This document shows, one piece after another, positions 56,117-63,995 of a stretch of DNA of 64,000 bases. The notes below the pieces were generated by a model. It had not been told where the DNA came from, did no database searches, and saw only the letters and a list, made by a program, of their open reading frames with translations. The translations under genes and the position numbers were made by a program. The DNA is from Aquabacterium sp. NJ1 (lineage in GTDB: Bacteria > Pseudomonadota > Gammaproteobacteria > Burkholderiales > Burkholderiaceae_C), in the NCBI RefSeq assembly GCF_000768065.1, contig NZ_JRKM01000001.1, forward strand, positions 2,790,001-2,854,000, read 5' to 3'. The stretch's first letter is position 1. Each line of letters starts with the position of its first letter.

Positions 56117-56785
56117 TCAGGACTGGCGCAGTTTGCGTGTCAGCCCCAGGGCCATCAACCCTGCAAGCACCAATGCGCTGACAGCAGGCTCTGGTACGGG
56201 AGCCGTCTGGACGTTGATGCGGAAGTTGGCGAAATTATTGGAGTCACCCTGACCACGATCTGCAAACTGGATTTCATCGAGGTCCATCACCACGCTGTGG
56301 CTGGAGGCCAGGCGAATGAAATTGTGGCTGCTCAGCGTTGCCAGGTTGGACACCCCGACAAAGCCGCTGGCACCAAAATTGTCGAATGGTGTGTAGGTGA
56401 CGCCGGTGATCACCGAACCCGCTACGTTCAGGTTGTCAAAGACATAGCTGGCATGCTGACCGCCAGCCCCCAGATAACCGGTGGTGCCGTTGCTGGCGCC
56501 CTGCGCAATGCTCACCAGAATGCTGGTGCCGCTGAGCGTAACCGACTCTAGCGGCAGCATGAACCCACCGATGTCCGTCCCGTCGCCGGGCAGAATCTGC
56601 CCGGAGGGGCTGACCGACTGCTGAAGGGCAAGCGGCGTGGCATTGAGGGTGACGCCATCGGTGGTCCCTCCGGGTGCCAACAACGACACGTCGACCGCAT
56701 TGCTGAAAGAAGCAGCCTGAGCCAGACCGGCAACCGTCAGTGCGAGCGCCACTGCCAGGCGCTTGGAAGCGATTTTGAATTGCAT
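56117..56785 (-). CDS. PEP-CTERM surface/exopolysaccharide-associated protein, first gene of the tail-collar operon
   Basis: A 222-residue protein. A signal peptide (MQFKIASKRLAVALALTVAG, cleavage near AQA at 24) is followed by a beta-rich domain and a C-terminal sorting tail: VPEP, a hydrophobic stretch (VSALVLAGLMALGL) and a basic end (TRKLRQS). This is a PEP-CTERM signal recognised by an exosortase (EpsH/XrtA type), which cleaves and delivers the protein to the outside. AGGAG sits upstream of the ATG. The mature domain family is unknown. It leads the operon of three collar genes and downstream enzymes, 14 bases from the next gene. Confidence 0.87.
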   Translation of the reverse strand: MQFKIASKRLAVALALTVAGLAQAASFSNAVDVSLLAPGGTTDGVTLNATPLALQQSVSPSGQILPGDGTDIGGFMLPLESVTLSGTSILVSIAQGASNGTTGYLGAGGQHASYVFDNLNVAGSVITGVTYTPFDNFGASGFVGVSNLATLSSHNFIRLASSHSVVMDLDEIQFADRGQGDSNNFANFRINVQTAPVPEPAVSALVLAGLMALGLTRKLRQS

Positions 56786-56985
56786 AGGAACTCCTGAGAT
56801 AGAAATATGTCAGTTTCTCATCTGGCCACAAACAGCCTCTATCTGCCTATCCCTAATTCAATTACACGGGCTGTGCAGATGACTTTTTTCAACTGTATCG
56901 GGCACCATGTAGTGTGATCATTTATGCGAGTCGGGTGCCAGCGCGTGTGTTGCCTGGCGCTTGGTTCGTTGCACCTAAAACCCCC
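56786..56985 (-). promoter_or_regulatory. AT-rich leader and probable promoter of the eight-gene operon
   Basis: Read on the minus strand, this 200 bp gap is unusually AT-rich for the window. It contains TTGAAA and, 20 bases on, TGTAAT, an almost perfect -10 box, then AGGAG before the ATG at 56785. The 20-base spacing is too long for a standard sigma-70 pair, so an activator or another sigma factor may be involved. The divergent gene at 56986 must share this region. Confidence 0.4.
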
Positions 56986-57828
56986 ATGAACGCGGACCCT
57001 CCCTCCAGCACCACGCACCGAGCTGTCCCGGACGATGTCCGGGGCGTGTGGCGCCGCACCTTGCTGCAAACAGGCACCGATGCCGACGAGGCCCCGCAGG
57101 AGGACGACAGCAGCTGGGTCCGTTGGATGCAGACCAGCTTGTGGCATGCCGACCTGCGCGTGCCCCAAAGCGCCCTGGAAGGCCGCGAAGCCCTGCCCCT
57201 GAACCAGCTCAGCCCCGTGCAGCTTGCGGCCCTGGCGGCCCAGCAGGGCTTTGCCGGCGTCACCCAGTTGGACAACCTGCCCGAAGGCCAGATCTGCAAC
57301 TGGCTGCGCCGTACCGACTACCAACCCCCGGCCTTGCAGCCCGACGCCGGCTGGCTGATTTTCGATCGGCCGGACCGGCTCATCGAAATCGGCGTGCACG
57401 ACAGCTACAACGAGATCTGGGAGCGCCTGCCGGACTCCGTCGGGCGTTTCCTCACCCTGGCCGAACTGGCCCAGGACGGGCGCGACACCGGCGCACGCAT
57501 CCTGGTGGCAGGCGACTACATGATGGCTGTGCGCCCTCGCGCAGCACGCTGGCCACGTGGCATGAACCCCGGCTACACCCTCACCGACGTGCTGCTGCAC
57601 AGCCCGGACCAGGCGCTGGACTGGCTGGCCTGCGAGGTCTCCTTCGGGCGGCTCGGGCAAGGCCAGTGGGCCATCGAGCGCTCGACCCTGCCCGAACGCG
57701 AAGGCCAGATCCTGGGCTGGGGTGTGCAACGCGTGGACGAGCACCATGCCCAGGTGCAACAAGGCCCAGCCCGCACGGCCTGGCAGATCCTCGAATGGAG
57801 CTGCGACACCGATCAGCTCGGCGCCTGA
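56986..57828 (+). CDS. conserved hypothetical protein, possibly HRI1-like
   Basis: A 280-residue cytoplasmic protein starting MNADPPSSTTHRAVPDD. VRGVWRRTLLQTG, then VRWMQTSLWHADLRVPQ, then GFAGVTQLDNL, W-R-RTDYQPPALQPDAGWLIFD, and HDSYNEIWERL form a pattern I associate with a lipocalin-like bacterial family related to fungal HRI1. I cannot prove it by eye. It has no signal peptide or membrane segment. An ATG at 56914 is possible but would put 24 poor residues ahead. It is divergent from the tail-collar operon and 24 bp before the SET gene. Confidence 0.7.
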   Translation: MNADPPSSTTHRAVPDDVRGVWRRTLLQTGTDADEAPQEDDSSWVRWMQTSLWHADLRVPQSALEGREALPLNQLSPVQLAALAAQQGFAGVTQLDNLPEGQICNWLRRTDYQPPALQPDAGWLIFDRPDRLIEIGVHDSYNEIWERLPDSVGRFLTLAELAQDGRDTGARILVAGDYMMAVRPRAARWPRGMNPGYTLTDVLLHSPDQALDWLACEVSFGRLGQGQWAIERSTLPEREGQILGWGVQRVDEHHAQVQQGPARTAWQILEWSCDTDQLGA

Positions 57829-57852
57829 CGGCCTGTGCGCGACAATCAGGGC

Positions 57853-58383
57853 ATGCCGACCCTGCGCCCGCTTGCTCCTGCCACCTCTCCCGACACCACC
57901 GCCTTGGGCGAGACCCAGGGTGCCGCAGGTGCCGACTCGTCTGGGCCGGCCAAGGGCCAACCCGCCAATCCGCAAAAGTTCAAGGTTGACGTAGGCCCCA
58001 GTGCCATCGACGGGCAAGGCGCCTTCGCGGGCGAGCCCATCCCGGCGCGCCGCAAGATCGGCGAGATCCGTGGTGAGTTCATCGACATGGCCACCGCCCG
58101 TGCACGCGCCCGCGAGGCCGAGCGCAGCACAGGCCGCATCTTCATGGTGGCCATTTCGGACAAACGCGCCGTGGACGCCACCCATTCCACCGACCCGCTT
58201 CGCTTTGCCAACCATTCCTGCATGCCCAATATGGTGCTCAAGGTGCAGCAAGGGCGCGTGGCCTTTTATGCCCTGCGCGACATCGACGCCGGTGAAGAGC
58301 TGACCGCGCGTTATGGCGAAACCCACCACGCCGGGCGCCTGCGCTGCTGCTGTGGCGCTCCCAACTGCATTGGCCGCCTGTAA
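57853..58383 (+). CDS. SET-domain protein
   Basis: A 176-residue protein. After a 40-residue flexible start, a compact SET domain carries GQGAFAGEPIPA, RFANHSCMPNM at 117-127 (the RFxNHSCxPN pseudoknot core), GEELTARYG with the catalytic Tyr154, and a post-SET-like zinc Cys set at C165-C167 and C172 (CCCGAPNCIG). SET enzymes methylate lysine in proteins using SAM. Bacterial SET proteins are often of eukaryotic-like origin, but in many proteobacteria this short form is inherited; its target may be a ribosomal or histone-like protein. A GTG at 57835 is an alternative start. Confidence 0.92.
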   Translation: MPTLRPLAPATSPDTTALGETQGAAGADSSGPAKGQPANPQKFKVDVGPSAIDGQGAFAGEPIPARRKIGEIRGEFIDMATARARAREAERSTGRIFMVAISDKRAVDATHSTDPLRFANHSCMPNMVLKVQQGRVAFYALRDIDAGEELTARYGETHHAGRLRCCCGAPNCIGRL

Positions 58384-58535
58384 GGCCTAACCCTGGCGCG
58401 TGGCCGCTGGGCCCCCCCTGTTCTCGCCAGGGGGCGGGCGAAAACGCGCCCTGTGCAAGCGCCATCAAGCGCAAACCCAGATGGGCCGGGCTTGAACGCC
58501 CGCCGATACTTGGGGTGCATCCAAGCACAACCACC

Positions 58536-60410
58536 ATGAACCCCAGCAGCCTGTCACAAGCAGACCGCGCCACACAACAAACCAGGGACCAGGCCGATCT
58601 CCAGACCCAGTTGTGGTCCGAGCGGGTCCGCATGCTGTGTGTGCACGTGCCCACCGTCATGACGATGGCTGTGGGCTTTGCGCTCGCGCTCGGCTGGCTG
58701 CTGCACGACCAGGTGCCCCCCACCAAGATCGCGTGGTGGTTCGGCGTGCGCCTGATCGTGGTGCTGACGCGGGTGGTGCACGCGCACTACTACATGCGTT
58801 CCGAGGACAAGACCAACCGGGCCTGGTACAGGAGCTTTGTGGCGCTGGTCATGCTCGACGGCCTGCTGTGGGGCGCGGCCTGGTGGTGGCTGGTGCCTGT
58901 GGACCGTCTTGACCTCACCGCCATCACGCTCACCGCCATCCTGGGCGTGGCCTCGCTGTCGGCCTTCATCCTGCACGCCGATGTGGTCGCCACGGCCTGC
59001 CACGTGCTGTTCATGTTGTTGCCCTGCGCGGTCTACAGCCTCACCCGGCATGATTCCTACGGGCTCTTTGGCGCACTGAGCCTCACCGCTTTCACCGCCT
59101 TGCTGCTGCTCGAAGCCCATCGGGCCTATGTGCGGCTGGTTGAATTGCTGACCCTGCGTTTTGAGCACGAGCGTGTGCTGCAGGAGCGTGAACATGCGCT
59201 GGCCCTGGCGCAGCACCACAGCGAGGCCAAGAGCCGCTTCCTGGCCTCCATGAGCCACGAGATGCGCACCCCGCTGCACGGCATCCTGGGCCTGAGCCGC
59301 CTGCTGCGTGATGACGAGATCCGCCCCGTGGCCCTGCGCCGCCTGGAACTGCTGGAGCGCTCGGGCGACCACCTGCTCACCGTCATCAACGACGTGTTGG
59401 ATGTCTCCAAGATCGAAGCCGGCCACGTCCACATCGACCACAGCTGCTTCGACCTGAACCAACTGGTGGACGAGGTGGCGGGCGTGTCCACCGTGACCGC
59501 CAACCGCAAGGGCCTGCAACTGCGCGTGCGCTCCGAGTTGCCCGACAGCCATGCCGTGCTGGGTGACGCCATGCGCCTGAGGCAGGTGCTGCACAACCTG
59601 CTGGGCAACGCCATCAAGTTCACCGACCAGGGCAGCGTCACCCTCAGTGTGCTGCTGCTGGAGGACGGGCAGCAGGTGTCCTTCCTGGTGCACGACACCG
59701 GCATCGGCATGTCGGTGGAGGAGCAGCAGCACATCTTCGACGCCTTCCACCAGGTCGACAACGGGCTGGGCAAGCGCCACGGCGGCACCGGCCTGGGGCT
59801 CACGATCTCGCGCCAGCTGTGCCGCGCCATGGGCGGCGACCTGCGTTGCATCAGCCAGCGGGGCATGGGCTCCACCTTCGAGTGCGTGCTGCCGCTGCCT
59901 GCCAGCGCCGAGCGGGCGCCGGTGCCCACCCACGCCGAGCCCACCGGACACACGGGCGCCGTGGGCCTGGTGCTGCTGGTCGAGGACAACCCCATCAACG
60001 CCCTGGTGGCCGAGGCCGCCCTGCGCAAGATCGGCCTGGACGTGCACACGCTGGACGACGGGCGCAAGGCGCTGGACTGGCTGGCGCGCCACCGGCCTGA
60101 CCTGGTGCTGATGGACTGCCAGATGCCCGTCATGGACGGCTTCGAGGCCGCCCGCCAGATCCGCGTGCAGGAGATGCAACTGGGCATCGCCCCCGTGCCC
60201 ATCGTGGCCCTGACCGCCAACGTGTTCCCGGCCGAGCGTCACCGTTGCCAGGAAGCTGGCATGAACGACTACCTGGGCAAGCCCTTCAAGCGCGAAGACC
60301 TGCACGCCGTGCTGGCACGCCACATCGGCCCCCAAAAGCAAACGGGCCGCGCGATGCAGCCCGTGGTGGGTCAGCTGGACGACGGCGGGGCGGCGTCCAT
60401 GGCGGCTTGA
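58536..60410 (+). CDS. membrane hybrid histidine kinase (6TM-HisKA-HATPase-REC)
   Basis: A 624-residue kinase. The N-terminal 200 residues contain about six hydrophobic helices (TVMTMAVGFALALGWLLHD; WYRSFVALVMLDGLLWGAAW; FGALSLTAFTALLLLEAHRA), a MASE-like integral sensor with no periplasmic domain. HisKA has His241 (ASMSHEMRTPLHGILG), HATPase_c has DTGIGMSVEEQ and GGTGLGLTIS, and the receiver has Asp527 (LVLMDCQMPVMDG) and Lys in LGKPFKR. It needs an external Hpt. The ATG at 58536 is preferred to a GTG at 58515. The stop abuts the stop of the convergent PEP-CTERM gene. Confidence 0.94.
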   Translation: MNPSSLSQADRATQQTRDQADLQTQLWSERVRMLCVHVPTVMTMAVGFALALGWLLHDQVPPTKIAWWFGVRLIVVLTRVVHAHYYMRSEDKTNRAWYRSFVALVMLDGLLWGAAWWWLVPVDRLDLTAITLTAILGVASLSAFILHADVVATACHVLFMLLPCAVYSLTRHDSYGLFGALSLTAFTALLLLEAHRAYVRLVELLTLRFEHERVLQEREHALALAQHHSEAKSRFLASMSHEMRTPLHGILGLSRLLRDDEIRPVALRRLELLERSGDHLLTVINDVLDVSKIEAGHVHIDHSCFDLNQLVDEVAGVSTVTANRKGLQLRVRSELPDSHAVLGDAMRLRQVLHNLLGNAIKFTDQGSVTLSVLLLEDGQQVSFLVHDTGIGMSVEEQQHIFDAFHQVDNGLGKRHGGTGLGLTISRQLCRAMGGDLRCISQRGMGSTFECVLPLPASAERAPVPTHAEPTGHTGAVGLVLLVEDNPINALVAEAALRKIGLDVHTLDDGRKALDWLARHRPDLVLMDCQMPVMDGFEAARQIRVQEMQLGIAPVPIVALTANVFPAERHRCQEAGMNDYLGKPFKREDLHAVLARHIGPQKQTGRAMQPVVGQLDDGGAASMAA

Positions 60411-61193
60411 TCAGCGCGCCTGACGACGGCGGGCCATCACCAGGCCAGCAAGGCCCAGGCCCATCAGGGCATAGGTCGAGGGCTCGGGTACCTGGCCGAC
60501 ATACCAGGGCGGAGGCGTCATGTTGTCGCCGTCCATCAACATGTGGACGGTGGTCGCCGTGATGGTGCCAAAGTCGGTGACGCCCAACAGTGCCGACTTG
60601 CCCAGGTTCAGCAAGCCCAGCGATTGCGAAAAGGCATTGAAGCCTTCGGTGGTCAGCGACAAGCCTGTCAGCGTGGTCGACAGGGAGCTGACCAGGACAC
60701 TGGTGCTGCCCGTGACACCCGAGAAATGCCACAGCGCCAGGTGATCCAGCGTGCCCACATTGTTGCCGCCGATGACCTTGGCATAGACCGTGTGGGTGCT
60801 CAGGTCTGCGTTCAGGTCGGTCACGGTGAGCTGCCCGCCACTGGACACGCTCTTGAGCACGGGCGCTGTCAGTGTCACGCCACCCACCGAGCCCATCCCC
60901 AGCAAGGCGTTGGACACGTTGTCATACGTGATGGTGCTGATCGGCGCGACGGCCTGCACCTCGGTGTAGAAACCGTCGGTGTCCTGGTGAACGATGGGCG
61001 GCGTGGCGTAGCCGTAGCTGGCGATGGTCACTTTGCCGGTGTCCAGGGCCCCCAGCAAGGCGGCGCTGAAGGACAGCGTGGCGCTGCCGGCAATTTCAAG
61101 GTCCCAGGCCTGAGCGGTGACCGTGGCGGCCTGTGTGGCGCCTGTTGCGGCCAGCAGTGCCGCGGCCAGAATGTGTTGCGTGTTCCATTTCAT
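60411..61193 (-). CDS. PEP-CTERM protein, tandem paralog A
   Basis: A 260-residue exported protein. A signal peptide spans 1-22 (ends GATQA). The beta-rich mature domain carries family blocks shared by all four paralogs: LSFSAALLGALDTGKV, DGFYTEVQA, GGVTLTAPVLKSVSSGGQ, LTVTDLNADLS, IGGNNVGTL and SLGLLNLGKSALLGVTDFGT. It ends VPEPSTYALMGLGLAGLV plus MARRRQAR, an exosortase sorting tail. It is most similar to paralog A' at 62233. AGGAGAGG precedes the ATG. The mature domain has no known function; PEP-CTERM proteins are associated with extracellular polymer and floc or biofilm formation. Confidence 0.92.
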   Translation of the reverse strand: MKWNTQHILAAALLAATGATQAATVTAQAWDLEIAGSATLSFSAALLGALDTGKVTIASYGYATPPIVHQDTDGFYTEVQAVAPISTITYDNVSNALLGMGSVGGVTLTAPVLKSVSSGGQLTVTDLNADLSTHTVYAKVIGGNNVGTLDHLALWHFSGVTGSTSVLVSSLSTTLTGLSLTTEGFNAFSQSLGLLNLGKSALLGVTDFGTITATTVHMLMDGDNMTPPPWYVGQVPEPSTYALMGLGLAGLVMARRRQAR

Positions 61194-61251
61194 GGGGTGT
61201 TCCTCTCCTGTTGATGGGCTTGATGCCGGGTGTGACGAAGTAGTGCGACGC

Positions 61252-62049
61252 TCACGCCGAACGGCGGCGCTTGGCTGCCATCACCAGGCCTGCGAGGCCC
61301 AGGCCCATCAGAGCGTAGGTTGATGGTTCAGGCACGCTGGTCACGGACCATGGAAAGTTTGGCGCATCCATCATCTCAATGGTCGAGGTGATCGTGCCGT
61401 AATCCGTGACACCCATCAGCGCTGACTTGCCCAAGGTCAACAAGCCCAGCGACTGGGTGAAGGCGTTGAAACCCTGCTGCGTGATGGTCAGCCCGGTGAT
61501 CGCGACGGACAGCCCGCTGAAGGACGTGTCGATGGTCTGGTAGCGGGTGTATCGCTGGCTGCTGAGCCCGCTGAAGTGCCACAAGGCCATGTCGCTGATG
61601 GTGCCGACCCCATTACCGCCGATCACGGTGGCATAGATGGTCTGGGCACTCAGATCAGCGCGCAGATCCGTCACCGTCAGCGACCCGCCAGACGACACGT
61701 TTTTGAGGATGGGTGCCGTCATGGTGAGGCCACCGGTGGAGCCCATGCCGAAGATTTCGAAGTTGGCGGGATCGTAGGTGAGCGTGGTCAGCGGGGCCGA
61801 TACCGTTCCGCCTGTGTAGAAACCGTCGTTGTCCTTGGTGATGGTTGATATCGCAGCACCATACGCCGTCACGGAGACCTTGCCCGTATCCAGTGCACCC
61901 AGCAGGTCGCCGCTGAAGCTCAGCGACGCTGCACCCGACAGGGGAATCTGGTCGATTGGCGTGGTGATCACACTCGCCTGGGCTGTGGCCAGGCCCAGCA
62001 ACAGAGCCGATGCGGTGGCGATGTCTCGAAATTGAATGGCGCGTTTCAT
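61252..62049 (-). CDS. PEP-CTERM protein, tandem paralog B
   Basis: A 265-residue exported protein with the same domain blocks (LSFSGDLLGALDTGKV, DGFYTGGTV, GGLTMTAPILKNVSSGGS, LTVTDLRADLS, VIGGNGVGTI, SLGLLTLGKSALMGVTDYGT) and the tail VPEPSTYALMGLGLAGLV plus MAAKRRRSA. Its extra block SSQRYTRYQTID before SFSGLSVAITGL makes it distinct. The ribosome site is AGAGG. It is closest to paralog D at 63246, including the ITKD-N-DG block. It starts 183 bp after the stop of A', whose terminator lies in between, and A follows 58 bp after its own stop. Confidence 0.92.
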   Translation of the reverse strand: MKRAIQFRDIATASALLLGLATAQASVITTPIDQIPLSGAASLSFSGDLLGALDTGKVSVTAYGAAISTITKDNDGFYTGGTVSAPLTTLTYDPANFEIFGMGSTGGLTMTAPILKNVSSGGSLTVTDLRADLSAQTIYATVIGGNGVGTISDMALWHFSGLSSQRYTRYQTIDTSFSGLSVAITGLTITQQGFNAFTQSLGLLTLGKSALMGVTDYGTITSTIEMMDAPNFPWSVTSVPEPSTYALMGLGLAGLVMAAKRRRSA

Positions 62050-62110
62050 GGCTCTGCCTCTCTGTGAATTTGTTTATGGACAGACAGCATAGGCAACCAG
62101 CCCGGCTCGC

Positions 62111-62310
62111 CAACCGGGTTTGCCTGTGCGGCGCGCCGCCATGCAACACGCAGAAACAAAAACCCCCGGATGCAGGGGCGCACCCGGGGGTTTGGCCAGG
62201 CTCTCAAACCTGGCGGGTTGATCAAAGCGCGATCAGGCAGCGCGGCGGCGCTTGGCAACGGCCACGCCGATCAGCCCCAGGCCCATGAGGGCGTAGGTCG
62301 AGGGCTCGGG
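62111..62310 (-). repeat. 3'-end module copy 1: PEP-CTERM tail, stop and terminator
   Basis: About 200 bp, over 95 percent identical to 63123-63323. It contains the last codons of paralog A' (PEPSTYALMGLGLIG then VAVAKRRRAA), the stop, 39 bp of spacer and the terminator hairpin, ending in CAACCGGG. The differences are about eight substitutions and one extra A. It is the likely donor of the second copy. Confidence 0.9.
62153..62193 (-). terminator. intrinsic terminator of paralog A'
   Basis: A 10 bp stem (AAACCCCCGG / CCGGGGGTTT) with a 14-base loop is followed, on the minus strand, by TTTTTGTTTC. It lies about 40-75 bp after the stop of paralog A'. Confidence 0.85.
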
Positions 62311-63027
62311 TGTGGGGCTGACATACCAGGGGGGCGTTAAGGGAGGGTGCGACAACAGAGGGGGCTCGGTGTTGACGTATGCGGTTAAGGTGCCGAAGTT
62401 CGTCACCCCCATCAGCGCCGACTGGCCCAGCGTCAGCAAGCCCAGAGACTGCGTGAAGGCGTCGAGGCCTTCGCTGGTCAACGACAAGCCAGAAAAAGTG
62501 GTGATCGCGGGGCCGCCATACGTACCGTAGAAGTTGGTGCTGCCGGTGATGCTCGCGACATGCCACAGGGCGAGGTGTGACAGCGTGCCCACACCATTGG
62601 CGCCGATGATGTCGGCGTAGATGGTCCGGGTGCTCAAGTCCGCGTTCAAATCGGTCACCGTGAGCTGCCCGCCGCTGGACACGCTCTTGCGCACGGGCGC
62701 CGTCAAGGTCACGCCCCCTACCGTGCCTATCCCCAGCAAGGCCGTGGACACGTTGTCGTACGTGAGGGTGCTGACCGGGGCCGTGACAGACACTGCGTTG
62801 TAGAAGCCGTCAGTGTCCTGTTGCACGATGGGCGGGTCGGCATATCCGTAGCCGGCAACGCTGACTTTGCCGGTGTCCAGCGCCGACAGCAGGTCGGCAC
62901 TGAAGGACAACGTGGCGGTGCCTCTGATATAGAGGTCCCAGGTCTGGGCCGTGACCGTGGCGGCCTGCGAGGCGCCTGCTGCGGTCAGCAGTGCGGCAGC
63001 CAGAACGTGTGGGATGTTCCATTTCAT
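62233..63027 (-). CDS. PEP-CTERM protein, tandem paralog A'
   Basis: A 264-residue exported protein, the closest match to paralog A along its length: MKWNIPHVLAAALLTAAG versus MKWNTQHILAAALLAATG, then YGYADPPIVQQDTDGFY versus YGYATPPIVHQDTDGFY and GGVTLTAPVRKSVSSGGQ. Its tail, however, is VPEPST-like (TPEPSTYALMGLGLIG then VAVAKRRRAA) and equals that of paralog D, not A. This shows 3'-end exchange within the array. The ribosome site is AGAGGA. A strong terminator follows. Confidence 0.92.
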   Translation of the reverse strand: MKWNIPHVLAAALLTAAGASQAATVTAQTWDLYIRGTATLSFSADLLSALDTGKVSVAGYGYADPPIVQQDTDGFYNAVSVTAPVSTLTYDNVSTALLGIGTVGGVTLTAPVRKSVSSGGQLTVTDLNADLSTRTIYADIIGANGVGTLSHLALWHVASITGSTNFYGTYGGPAITTFSGLSLTSEGLDAFTQSLGLLTLGQSALMGVTNFGTLTAYVNTEPPLLSHPPLTPPWYVSPTPEPSTYALMGLGLIGVAVAKRRRAA

Positions 63028-63087
63028 GAGTGGGTCCTCTCTTTTTTGGTTGGCTTGATGTGGTGGTGTACCGACGTGAAGGGCGGT

Positions 63088-63123
63088 TCAAGCCGAACGG
63101 TGGCGCTTGGCTGCCACCACCAC
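63088..63123 (-). pseudogene. orphan 3' end of a PEP-CTERM gene
   Basis: Eleven codons and a stop, VVVAAKRHRSA, match the C-terminus of paralog B (LVMAAKRRRSA) at both protein and DNA level. The sequence following it toward 63028 also resembles the B-to-A spacer (61194-61251). It directly abuts the start of the repeated 3' module at 63123. It has no gene of its own in front and looks like the original tail of paralog D, displaced by insertion of the module. Confidence 0.7.
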
Positions 63124-63323
63124 AACCGGGTTTGCCTGTGCGGCGCGCCGCCATGCAACACGCAGAAACAAAAAACCCCCGCATGCAGGGGCGCACCCGG
63201 GGGTTTGGCCAGGCTCTCAAGCCTGGCGGGTTGATCAAAGCGTGATCAGGCAGCGCGGCGGCGCTTGGCAACGGCCACGCCGATCAGGCCCAGGCCCATC
63301 AGGGCGTAGGTCGAAGGCTCAGG
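63123..63323 (-). repeat. 3'-end module copy 2: PEP-CTERM tail, stop and terminator
   Basis: The second copy of the 62111-62310 module, giving paralog D the same GLIG-VAVAKRRRAA tail and terminator as paralog A'. Its outer end coincides with the orphan tail at 63088-63123. Confidence 0.9.
63165..63207 (-). terminator. intrinsic terminator of paralog D
   Basis: A stem of AAACCCCCG / CGGGGGTTT (9 bp) is followed on the minus strand by TTTTTTGTTTC, about 40-80 bp after the stop of paralog D. It is a copy of the terminator of paralog A'. Confidence 0.85.
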
Positions 63324-63995
63324 CACGGCCGTGGCGACGATGGTCGAGCTGATCGTGCCGTAGTCGGTGATGCCCTGCATGGCCGCCTTGCCCAGGCTCA
63401 ACAGGCCCAGGGCTTGCGAGAACTTGTTGAAGCCGTCCGTCGTCAGGCTCAGGCCGGTGATGGAGTTGTTGTAGGTGCCAGGGCCTGCGATGGTGGTGCC
63501 ACCGGTCAGCGTGGCGAAGTTCCACAGCGCGAAGTTGGTGATCGTGCCCACGCCATTGCCGCCGATGATGGTGGCGTAGATGGTGTTGTTGGTCAGGTTG
63601 GCGCTCAGGTCGGTCACGGTCAGCGAACCGCCGCTGGACACGCTCTTGACCACGGGGGCGGTCAGCGTCATGCCGCCGGTGGTGGCCACGCCCAGCACGT
63701 TCAGGGTGGTGTCGTCAAAGGTGATGGCGGTGCCAGGGGCAGCGGCGGAGGCGCTGACGTAGTACCCGTCGGTGTCCTTGGTGATGTTGGAGACGGCTGC
63801 ACCATAGTTGGCCAGGGCGATCTTGCCGGTGTCCAGGGCACCCAGCAGGTCGGCGCTGAAGCTCAGCGTGGCCGAGCCCGTGGCGGTCAGGCCGTTCCAG
63901 CTGCCGCCGACGTTGATGGTGACGGAGGCTGCCTGGGCAGCACCAGCTGCAACGAACAGGGTGGCGGCGGCGATTTGCTTGAATGTCAGTTTCAT
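63246..63995 (-). CDS. PEP-CTERM protein, tandem paralog D
   Basis: A 249-residue exported protein. A signal peptide spans about 1-22 (MKLTFKQIAAATLFVAAGAA). The mature part has the shared blocks LSFSADLLGALDTGKI, ITKDTDGYYV, GGMTLTAPVVKSVSSGGS, LTVTDLSANLT, IIGGNGVGTI and ALGLLSLGKAAMQGITDYGT, most like paralog B. The tail is VPEPSTYALMGLGLIG with VAVAKRRRAA. The N-terminus is complete: ATG at 63995, five bases from the window end, so its promoter is outside. It is the most upstream member of the array seen here. Confidence 0.92.
   Translation of the reverse strand: MKLTFKQIAAATLFVAAGAAQAASVTINVGGSWNGLTATGSATLSFSADLLGALDTGKIALANYGAAVSNITKDTDGYYVSASAAAPGTAITFDDTTLNVLGVATTGGMTLTAPVVKSVSSGGSLTVTDLSANLTNNTIYATIIGGNGVGTITNFALWNFATLTGGTTIAGPGTYNNSITGLSLTTDGFNKFSQALGLLSLGKAAMQGITDYGTISSTIVATAVPEPSTYALMGLGLIGVAVAKRRRAA

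Noticed and set aside
49927..56785. Prophage remnant or tailocin
   Set aside because: Only collar-type domains are phage-like. There are no structural, packaging, integrase or regulatory phage genes, and the genes are mixed with a PEP-CTERM protein and cellular enzymes.
62050..63245. CRISPR or mobile-element repeats
   Set aside because: The repeat is a single duplicated 3'-end module of about 200 bp that includes coding sequence and a terminator. There are no spacers, terminal inverted repeats or transposase.
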